Assembly (NCBI GenBank): GCA_028691515.1
Contig: JAQUZE010000006.1
Coordinates: 1 to 52,656 of the forward strand
DNA length: 52,656 nt
Reading direction: 5' to 3'
Origin: Bacilli bacterium
GTDB taxonomy: Bacteria > Bacillota_I > Bacilli_A > ML615J-28 > CAG-698
Under the pieces are notes generated by a model, which worked only from the letters and a program-made list of their open reading frames with translations, did no database searches and was not told where the DNA came from. Numbering within the stretch: position 1 is the first letter of the stretch; every line of letters begins with the position of its first letter. Both the position numbers and the translations under genes were made by a program. This document shows, in pieces, positions 46,428 to 52,656 of the stretch.

Positions 46428-48497
46428 ATGTCTAGAGATGTACCATTACACAAATTAAGAAATATAGGAATAATGGCTCATATAGATGCAGGTAAAACTA
46501 CTGTATCAGAGAGAATCTTGTATCATACTGGAAAAATTCATAAATTAGGTGAAACTCATGATGGAGCTGCAACTATGGATTGGATGGTTCAAGAACAAGA
46601 AAGAGGAATTACTATTACTTCAGCTGCAACTACTGCATACTGGAAAGGATATCGAATTAATTTAATCGATACTCCTGGGCATGTAGACTTTACAGTAGAA
46701 GTTAGTAGATCTTTAAGAGTACTGGATGGAGCTGTTACGGTTTTAGATGCACAAGCAGGAGTTGAACCCCAAACTGAAACTGTTTGGAGACAAGCGACAG
46801 ACTATAATGTCCCTCGTATTGTATTTGCAAATAAAATGGATAAAACTGGTGCTGATTTTGAGAGCACAGTTAATTCTATTTATAAAAGACTTGGAGCAAT
46901 TGCAAAGCCAATTCAATATCCAATTGGTGCTGAGACATTTTTTACAGGAATTATTGATCTTGTATCTATGATTGCTTATGATTTTAAAGGTGATCAAGAT
47001 GAGACAATGACGGTAATCCCAATACCTGAACACCTTATTGATATAGTTAATGAAAAACGAGAAGAATTAATTGGCACTGTAGCTGATTTTGATGATGAGT
47101 TAATGGAATTATATATTGGTGAAGAAGAAATACCAGTTGATGTATTAAAGCGAGCAATAAGAAACGCAACACTAAGTGTTCAGTTTTTCCCAGTAATGTG
47201 TGGTTCTGCTTTTAAAAATAAAGGTGTGAAGCTTGTTCTTGATGCAACAATTGATTATCTACCCGCTCCCGATGAAGTTCCAGCTGCAAGAGCTCATGAT
47301 ATTGATGGAGAAGAAATTAAAATTCCATCTAATGATGAAGATGAATTTGCAGCATTAGCTTTTAAAGTTGTTACAGATCCATATGTTGGAAAATTAACTT
47401 TCTTTAGAGTGTATTCAGGAGTATTAAAATCTGGATCATATATTTATAATTCTTCAAGAGGACAGAGAGAAAGAATTGGACGTATTTTAATGATGCATTC
47501 AAATAATCGAACTGAAATTGGAGAAATATATGCTGGTGAAATTGGAGCAGCAATTGGTTTAAAAGTTACTACTACTGGTGATACTTTATGTAGTGACAAA
47601 AGAGAAGTTATTTTAGAAAAAATGATTTTTCCTGAGCCGGTTATTTCAGTTGCAATTGAGCCTAAAACTAAAGGTGATCAAGAAAAAATGGGAACTGCAT
47701 TACAGAAACTTGCAGAAGAAGATCCAACATTTAGAACGCATACAAATAAAGAAACTGGACAAACTATTATTTCTGGTATGGGTGAATTACACTTGGAAAT
47801 CATTGTTGATAGAATGAAAAGAGAATTTAGAGTAGAAGCAAATGTTGGGGCACCTCAAGTATCATATCGTGAAACAATATCTAAAGCAGCAGAAATTCAA
47901 GGAAAATTTGTGCGTCAAAGCGGTGGACATGGACAATATGGAGATGTTTCTATTCGTTTTGAACCAAATCCTGATAAAGGATATGAGTTTGTTGATGCTA
48001 TTGTTGGTGGAGTAATTCCAAGAGAATTTATTCCATCTGTTGATAAAGGGTTGAAAAATGCTATTGAAAATGGTAATTTAGCTGGATATCCAACAATTGA
48101 TATTAAAGCTACGTTGTTTTATGGCTCATATCACGATGTAGATTCTAGTCAACTAGCTTTTGAAATAGCAGCAAGTTATGCATTTAGAGAATCTAAAAAC
48201 AAATGTGACCCAGTGTTATTGGAACCTTTAATGAATGTTGAAGTTTTAGTTCCTGATGATTATTTGGGGAATGTTATTGGCGACTTAATCGGAAGAAGAG
48301 GTCAAATAGAAAAACAAGAGCCAAGAGGTAATGCAATTAGTATTAAAGCACTCGTTCCACTTGCAAATATGTTTGGTTATTCTACTTCATTGAGAAGTAA
48401 CACTCAAGGTAGAGGAAACTACACAATGCAATTTGGAAAATATGCTCTGGCTCCAAAATCAATTCAAGAAGAAATTATTCTTAAGCGTAATGCTTAA
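46428..48497 (+). CDS. fusA: Elongation factor G
   Basis: 689 residues. All GTPase motifs are canonical: [31 protein letters not shown]. Domain IV has [19 protein letters not shown] and domain [17 protein letters not shown]. It drives ribosomal translocation and recycling. The AAGGAG site (46410-46415) is 12 bases from the ATG, longer than usual, but an in-frame stop just upstream leaves no alternative start. This is the housekeeping copy; the divergent paralogue is at 24857. Confidence 0.98.
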   Translation: MSRDVPLHKLRNIGIMAHIDAGKTTVSERILYHTGKIHKLGETHDGAATMDWMVQEQERGITITSAATTAYWKGYRINLIDTPGHVDFTVEVSRSLRVLDGAVTVLDAQAGVEPQTETVWRQATDYNVPRIVFANKMDKTGADFESTVNSIYKRLGAIAKPIQYPIGAETFFTGIIDLVSMIAYDFKGDQDETMTVIPIPEHLIDIVNEKREELIGTVADFDDELMELYIGEEEIPVDVLKRAIRNATLSVQFFPVMCGSAFKNKGVKLVLDATIDYLPAPDEVPAARAHDIDGEEIKIPSNDEDEFAALAFKVVTDPYVGKLTFFRVYSGVLKSGSYIYNSSRGQRERIGRILMMHSNNRTEIGEIYAGEIGAAIGLKVTTTGDTLCSDKREVILEKMIFPEPVISVAIEPKTKGDQEKMGTALQKLAEEDPTFRTHTNKETGQTIISGMGELHLEIIVDRMKREFRVEANVGAPQVSYRETISKAAEIQGKFVRQSGGHGQYGDVSIRFEPNPDKGYEFVDAIVGGVIPREFIPSVDKGLKNAIENGNLAGYPTIDIKATLFYGSYHDVDSSQLAFEIAASYAFRESKNKCDPVLLEPLMNVEVLVPDDYLGNVIGDLIGRRGQIEKQEPRGNAISIKALVPLANMFGYSTSLRSNTQGRGNYTMQFGKYALAPKSIQEEIILKRNA

Positions 48498-48506
48498 AAA
48501 TTGTTC

Positions 48507-48535
48507 TTGCAATTTATAAGTAAAAATTATAAAAT
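48507..48535 (+). promoter_or_regulatory. Candidate tuf promoter
   Basis: TTGCAA (48507-48512), 17 bp, TAAAAT (48530-48535) in the 75-bp fusA-tuf gap, allowing extra tuf transcription. Confidence 0.5.
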
Positions 48536-48572
48536 ATATATATAAAATATAAAAAATTAGGAGGATTTTATA

Positions 48573-49757
48573 ATGGCAAAAGCAAAATTTGAACGTTCTA
48601 AGCCACACGTTAATATCGGAACTATTGGTCACGTTGACCATGGTAAAACTACCCTTACATCAGCTATTACTAAAGTTTTAGCAAGAGAAGGTAATTCAAA
48701 AGTTATGGATTATAATCAAATTGATAAAGCACCAGAGGAAAAAGCTCGTGGTATAACTATTAATACTTCACATGTTGAATATCAAACACAAGCACGTCAC
48801 TATGCACACGTTGACTGTCCTGGACATGCTGACTACGTTAAAAATATGATTACTGGTGCTGCACAAATGGATGGAGCTATCTTAGTTGTAGCTGCAACTG
48901 ATGGCCCAATGGCACAAACTCGTGAACACATTTTATTAAGTCGTCAAGTTGGAGTACCTCGTATGATCGTATTCTTAAATAAATGTGATATGGTTGATGA
49001 TGATGAATTACTTGAATTAGTTGAAATGGAAATTCGTGAGTTATTAGATGACTATGAATTCCCTGGAGATGAAGTTCCAATTATTAGAGGATCTGCATTA
49101 AAAGCTATGGAAGGTGATCCAGAAGCTGAAAAAGCAATTGTTGAATTAATGAAAGCTGTTGATGAATATATTCCTACTCCAGTACGTGAAGTAGACAAAC
49201 CTTTCTTATTACCAGTAGAAGATGTATTTACTATTACAGGTCGTGGAACTGTTGCAACAGGTAGAGTTGACCGTGGTACTATTAAAGTTGGTGATCCTTG
49301 TGAAATCGTAGGAATTAGAGCTACTCAAAATACCGTAATAACTGGTCTAGAAATGTTTAGACAATTACTTGATTTTGCACAAGCTGGAGATAATGTTGGA
49401 GCACTTCTTCGTGGAATAAGCCGTGATCAAGTTGAACGTGGACAAGTTATAGCAAAACCAAAAACTGTTACACCTCATAGTGAATTTGAAGCACGTGTGT
49501 ATGTTCTTACAAAAGATGAGGGTGGACGTCATACTCCATTCTTCTCAAACTATCGCCCACAATTCTATTTCCATACAACAGATGTTACTGGTGTAATTAC
49601 ATTACCAGAAGGTACTGAAATGATTATGCCTGGAGATAATGCTGACTTAATCGTTTCATTAATTCATCCAATCGCTGTTGAATTAGGAACAAGATTTACA
49701 ATTCGTGAAGGTGGACGTACTGTAGCCGCTGGAAATGTTACTAAAATTATTAAATAA
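48573..49757 (+). CDS. tuf: Elongation factor Tu
   Basis: 394 residues. GTPase motifs are [26 protein letters not shown] and NKCDM. The domain 2/3 blocks ([42 protein letters not shown]) are intact. It brings aminoacyl-tRNA to the ribosome. The codon use has more C-ending codons (CGT, GTA, TTC, GAC) than most neighbours, as expected of a very highly expressed gene. AGGAGG site; terminator downstream. Confidence 0.98.
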   Translation: MAKAKFERSKPHVNIGTIGHVDHGKTTLTSAITKVLAREGNSKVMDYNQIDKAPEEKARGITINTSHVEYQTQARHYAHVDCPGHADYVKNMITGAAQMDGAILVVAATDGPMAQTREHILLSRQVGVPRMIVFLNKCDMVDDDELLELVEMEIRELLDDYEFPGDEVPIIRGSALKAMEGDPEAEKAIVELMKAVDEYIPTPVREVDKPFLLPVEDVFTITGRGTVATGRVDRGTIKVGDPCEIVGIRATQNTVITGLEMFRQLLDFAQAGDNVGALLRGISRDQVERGQVIAKPKTVTPHSEFEARVYVLTKDEGGRHTPFFSNYRPQFYFHTTDVTGVITLPEGTEMIMPGDNADLIVSLIHPIAVELGTRFTIREGGRTVAAGNVTKIIK

Positions 49758-49770
49758 TTTTAAAAATTAT

Positions 49771-49803
49771 AAAGACTGAAACTTTAAGTTTCGGTCTTTT
49801 TTT
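49771..49803 (+). terminator. Terminator after tuf
   Basis: 13-bp stem with one G-U pair, arms 49771-49783 and 49787-49799, 3-nt loop, T-run to 49803. Confidence 0.9.
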
Positions 49804-49826
49804 AAGTTTATTTTAAACAGTTTTAG

Positions 49827-49843
49827 TATAATTATGTTATAAT
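49827..49843 (+). promoter_or_regulatory. -10 elements upstream of the YcxB-like gene
   Basis: TATAAT at 49827-49832 and an extended TGT-TATAAT at 49838-49843. No good -35 is visible, so the extended -10 may suffice. Confidence 0.45.
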
Positions 49844-49865
49844 AATAAAAAAGGTAGGGTTATAT

Positions 49866-50387
49866 ATGATATTAAAATATAAATATGAATTAACGAAAGA
49901 ATCGCAAAAAGATTATATTGCTTTTCATTTGTTTTCAAGAAAAAAAGTTCAAGTAAATCCAATTGTTCTAACAATTTTATTAATAGGATTTTGTATATTT
50001 TCATTTCTTATGGATCAAACGGTAATTGCAATTGTATCTATAATATTAATTATTATTGTTAATGTTTTTTTATTAATAATGGTAAAAAAAATATATAAAA
50101 ATAATATTAAAGATGATTATCCAGATCAGATGATTACGATTGAGCTAGATTCAACAAATGTTGTTTTAATTGATGATTTAAATCAAGAGAAAAAGGTTAT
50201 ACCATTTAGTGAAATTTTTAAAATATACATCAAGAAAAAATATATTTATATTTATATGAATAGGGACCAAGCTATATCATTAATTAATGATTCTTTAATA
50301 GATGGAGATTTTAATGTTTGGTATAAAAGTGTACAAGAGGGAATATATTCTAAAAAAATAAAGAATAAGGGATATTATGAAGGTTGA
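49866..50387 (+). CDS. YcxB-like membrane protein
   Basis: 173 residues. Two adjacent hydrophobic helices (about 33-50 and 52-76) follow a short basic N-terminus and precede a soluble beta-rich domain of about 95 residues (MITIELDSTNVVLID, IPFSEIFKIYI, YIYIYMNRDQAISL). This layout and the final strand pattern fit the YcxB-like family, whose role is not known. It overlaps tatD by 11 bases, so they are cotranslated. Confidence 0.65.
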   Translation: MILKYKYELTKESQKDYIAFHLFSRKKVQVNPIVLTILLIGFCIFSFLMDQTVIAIVSIILIIIVNVFLLIMVKKIYKNNIKDDYPDQMITIELDSTNVVLIDDLNQEKKVIPFSEIFKIYIKKKYIYIYMNRDQAISLINDSLIDGDFNVWYKSVQEGIYSKKIKNKGYYEG

Positions 50388-51132
50388 TACACATATTCAT
50401 TTATATGATGAAAAATATGAAGATATTATAGATGAAGTAATTAAAAGTGCAATAGATAAAGGCGTAAAACGGATTATAGTAAATGGTATTGATAAGAATA
50501 CAAGTATTAAGTCAATAAAATTAGCTAATAAGTATGATTATTTATATGTAGCAATTGGTCTTCATCCAAGTGAAATTAATTCAAATGAAGAAAATGATTT
50601 ATCATGGATTTATGATCTTGCAAAGGATGATAAAGTTATTGCAATTGGTGAGATTGGACTAGATTATTATTGGGATAAAACATATAATGATTTGCAAAAA
50701 GAAATTTTTATTAAACAAATAAAGATTGCTAATGAATTAAATTTGCCTGTAATTGTTCATTCAAGGGATGCACATAAAGATACATTTGATATTATGAAAA
50801 AATATCAAACTAAAGGCATTTTACACTGCTATCAGTCAAGTTTAGAATTAGCAAAAGAATATGTTAAGCTCGGTTATTTTTTGGGAATTGGTGGTGTACT
50901 AACTTTTAAGAATTCAAAAGTGATAAAAGATGTTGTGAGAGAAATTAGTATTGATTATTTATTGACTGAAACTGATGGACCTTATTTAACTCCTTCTCCT
51001 TTTAGGGGGAAATTAAATAGGCCAGAATATATTAGTTATATAATTAATGAAATAAGTAATATTAAAAATTTAGATAAAGATGTTATTGAAGAAAAAATAT
51101 TTAATAATTATAAAAGATTGTTTAAGGAGTAA
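50377..51132 (+). CDS. tatD: TatD family metal-dependent deoxyribonuclease
   Basis: 251 residues of the amidohydrolase-fold TatD family. Motifs: DTHIHLYD (H6, H8), GEIGLDYYW (Glu), VIVHSRDA (His), LHCYQ (His) and TETDGPYL (Asp), a complete two-metal site. TatD proteins are cytosolic 3'-5' DNA/RNA exonucleases linked to DNA repair and oxidative damage. The AAGGAG site of the following HtrA gene overlaps its last codons. Confidence 0.93.
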   Translation: MKVDTHIHLYDEKYEDIIDEVIKSAIDKGVKRIIVNGIDKNTSIKSIKLANKYDYLYVAIGLHPSEINSNEENDLSWIYDLAKDDKVIAIGEIGLDYYWDKTYNDLQKEIFIKQIKIANELNLPVIVHSRDAHKDTFDIMKKYQTKGILHCYQSSLELAKEYVKLGYFLGIGGVLTFKNSKVIKDVVREISIDYLLTETDGPYLTPSPFRGKLNRPEYISYIINEISNIKNLDKDVIEEKIFNNYKRLFKE

Positions 51133-51136
51133 GAAT

Positions 51137-52339
51137 ATGAAAAAATTTATTGGTGCAATAATGGTATTGGTTCTTGCATTTATTAGTGTTGGATGTACAA
51201 ATGAAAATGCAAATGTAAATAATGAAATATATAATAAAAGTTATAATGTTACAATTGATATTGATGAATTTGAAGATTTAGTTGCTGCTGCTATTGAAAA
51301 AGTAGGCTCTTCAGTATTGGGTGTTACTAGTTATATAACAACTAGTACTATTTCTAACAAACAAACTCCAAATAGCACTGGAAGTGGAGTTGTTTATAAG
51401 TGTTGGGCTTATGATAAAGATGGAGTAAAAATTGAAGATTGGAATTCGACTTTGGATAGTACCAATATTGATTATTATGAATATTTGTTAATTACAAATA
51501 GACATGTAGTTTCAGATACTGAAGAAACAATTACATCATTAGAAGTATATGATGGAGAAACAGGAAATTATTACGAAGCTACATTAAGAGGAACAGATGA
51601 TAAAGTAGATGCAGCAGTACTTACTTTTAGAGCTGATAAGTTTTTTGCTCCAGTTGAATTTACAGATTCTGATAATCTTAAAAGAGGAAATTTTGCAATT
51701 GCTATTGGAAATCCTGAAGGATATGATTTTTATGGTAGTGCTACATTTGGTATTATTTCTTATCCTAAAAGATATATGTCAGATGATACTGATGGAGATA
51801 GTATAAATGATTGGGATGCAGAATATATTCAACATGATGTTGCTATAAATCCTGGTAATAGTGGTGGAGCTTTAATTAATTTAGAAGGTAAATTGATTGG
51901 GATTAATACTCTTAAGTTAGTTGGTTCTAAAGTTGATAATATGGGTTTTGCTATCCCTACAAATACAATAAGTAAATTATTGCCATATTTAGAAGCTGGG
52001 GAAGTACCGGAGCGATTTAAATTGGGTATTAATATTTATACTGTAAAAGATATAATTGATTCTAAGTATAATGAAAATTTTACAGATGCTGAAGGGAATC
52101 CAATTGAGTCTTTTCCTGAAGATATTACAAATGGTATTTATGTGATTGAACCGAATGAGGATATTATATCTGAAGGTTTATTTTTACCTGGAGATATAAT
52201 TGTTTTATTTAATGGTCAAGAAATAAAATATTCTTATGAATTTAGAGCAGTGCTTGGAGAAATGGTGAAAGGTGATACAGCGACATTTAAAGTATATAGA
52301 GATGGTGAATATGTCAATCTTTCATATACTTTTGAGTAA
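51137..52339 (+). CDS. HtrA/DegP-type serine protease lipoprotein
   Basis: 400 residues from ATG 51137, eight bases after AAGGAG (51124-51129); an upstream in-frame ATG at 51080 lies within tatD and has no ribosome site. The signal peptide ends in ISVGC (Cys20), making it a lipoprotein where most HtrA proteins have a membrane helix. Trypsin-like triad: H123 (NRHVVSD), D158 (KVDAAVL) and S242 (NPGNSGGAL). A C-terminal PDZ domain (about 290-400) contains GLFLPGDIIVLFNGQEI. Expected role is extracytoplasmic protein quality control. Confidence 0.92.
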   Translation: MKKFIGAIMVLVLAFISVGCTNENANVNNEIYNKSYNVTIDIDEFEDLVAAAIEKVGSSVLGVTSYITTSTISNKQTPNSTGSGVVYKCWAYDKDGVKIEDWNSTLDSTNIDYYEYLLITNRHVVSDTEETITSLEVYDGETGNYYEATLRGTDDKVDAAVLTFRADKFFAPVEFTDSDNLKRGNFAIAIGNPEGYDFYGSATFGIISYPKRYMSDDTDGDSINDWDAEYIQHDVAINPGNSGGALINLEGKLIGINTLKLVGSKVDNMGFAIPTNTISKLLPYLEAGEVPERFKLGINIYTVKDIIDSKYNENFTDAEGNPIESFPEDITNGIYVIEPNEDIISEGLFLPGDIIVLFNGQEIKYSYEFRAVLGEMVKGDTATFKVYRDGEYVNLSYTFE

Positions 52340-52354
52340 TATGAGGAGATGTTT

Positions 52355-52656
52355 ATGAAGAATATTAAAATAGTTCTAATATTTATTTTAGGTATATTTA
52401 TATCATTTTCATTGATGGGTTGCACTGATAATAATGATAATAAATTAGTTGTTAGTATAACGTTAAATGAAGATGGGGAAATGATTATTTTATATGATGA
52501 TGGGACAAGTGATAATTTAGGTGATTTTAGTAATGATGAATTGATTAGTGATTTTAATGATAAACTTATATCTCAAGAAAATAAAATTAAAGAACAAGAA
52601 GAAATGTTGTTGGCTCAAGAAAGTAAAATTGCAGAACAAGAGACAAAAATTGCAGA
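52355..52656 (+). CDS. Coiled-coil lipoprotein (partial, 3' end outside window)
   Basis: The first 100 residues are present; the frame is open at the window edge. The signal peptide ends in LMGC (Cys23). A short acidic domain follows (LVVSITLNEDGEMI, LYDDGTSDNLG), then a heptad-like, Glu/Gln/Lys-rich coiled coil with a repeated pattern (LISQENKIKEQE, LLAQESKIAEQE). The GAGGAG site is seven bases before the ATG and the gene starts 15 bases after the HtrA stop, so both are probably coexpressed. It may be an HtrA partner or substrate; function unknown. Confidence 0.7.
   Translation, partial: MKNIKIVLIFILGIFISFSLMGCTDNNDNKLVVSITLNEDGEMIILYDDGTSDNLGDFSNDELISDFNDKLISQENKIKEQEEMLLAQESKIAEQETKIA

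Noticed and set aside
48481-48497. Hairpin TTAAGC/GCTTAA at the fusA stop as a terminator
   Set aside because: Only six base pairs and no T-run; more likely a chance feature of the last codons.
51080-51136. Longer start for the HtrA-type protein inside tatD
   Set aside because: It adds 19 residues before a clear lipoprotein signal peptide and lacks a ribosome site; ATG 51137 has AAGGAG.
1-52656. Mycoplasma genetic code (TGA=Trp)
   Set aside because: Trp is encoded by TGG throughout, and family-length frames are uninterrupted with TGA as stop.

Overview
The window is a strongly AT-rich, gene-dense bacterial chromosome segment from a low-GC Gram-positive lineage. Trp is written TGG and all long reading frames stay open at family-typical lengths with TGA treated as a stop, so the Mycoplasma/Spiroplasma code (TGA=Trp) does not apply. 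Shine-Dalgarno sites are strong, promoters are sigma-A-like (TTGAAT or TTGACA, 16-17 bp, TATAAT), and lipoproteins abound. The str/rpo gene order is that of Bacilli, and RpoB carries an Asn seen in rifampicin-insusceptible Mollicutes. My best guess (inference, no search run) is a deep-branching Mollicutes-like or Izemoplasmatales/Haloplasmatales-type anaerobe that uses the standard bacterial code.

Layout. 1-600: C-terminal end of a beta-rich surface protein. 836-3590: copper operon (Cu+-ATPase, CopZ, CsoR) with a CsoR-type operator on its promoter. 3659-7671: an extended SDR and a three-subunit proton-translocating transhydrogenase (pntAA, pntAB, pntB). 7700-11208: PlsC-like acyltransferase (minus), rubredoxin plus flavodiiron protein (oxygen detoxification), PepT (minus). 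11446-16274: ABC-F protein, BipA/TypA and a surface 5'-nucleotidase lipoprotein. 16333-24738: a second, leaderless metallophosphatase, two TIM-barrel sugar isomerase-like proteins around a DegV protein, a U32 peptidase-family protein, and a membrane-anchored Ig/ComEC-type metallo-beta-lactamase protein. 24857-27787: divergent EF-G paralogue and an RluA pseudouridine synthase. 27890-36941: Ig-like and BspA-like lipoproteins, two membrane proteins, LeuS and an Lgt-family protein. 36951-49757: rsmC-like, rpoB, rpoC, rpsL, rpsG, fusA, tuf. 49866-52656: a YcxB-like protein, TatD, an HtrA-type lipoprotein and the start of a coiled-coil lipoprotein.

Themes. (1) Translation: BipA, EF-G, an EF-G-like paralogue, EF-Tu and an ABC-F ATPase lie in one window. 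(2) A lipoprotein surface: five full or partial lipoproteins plus an Lgt-family enzyme. (3) A possible outside-to-inside nucleic-acid salvage route: extracellular ComEC-type MBL protein, surface 5'-nucleotidase, cytoplasmic paralogue and sugar isomerase-like enzymes. This is a hypothesis from neighbourhood only. (4) Anaerobic redox life: flavodiiron/rubredoxin plus transhydrogenase.

No gene-free stretch exceeds 300 bases; the longest (596-854, 11209-11445, 45280-45490, 8396-8604, 37539-37730) hold terminators, promoters and leaders listed below. I saw no tRNA, rRNA, CRISPR array, insertion sequence or phage gene. Nothing here is clearly a wholly new system; the most interesting leads are the divergent EF-G paralogue, the salvage cluster and the structured rpsL and rpoB leaders.
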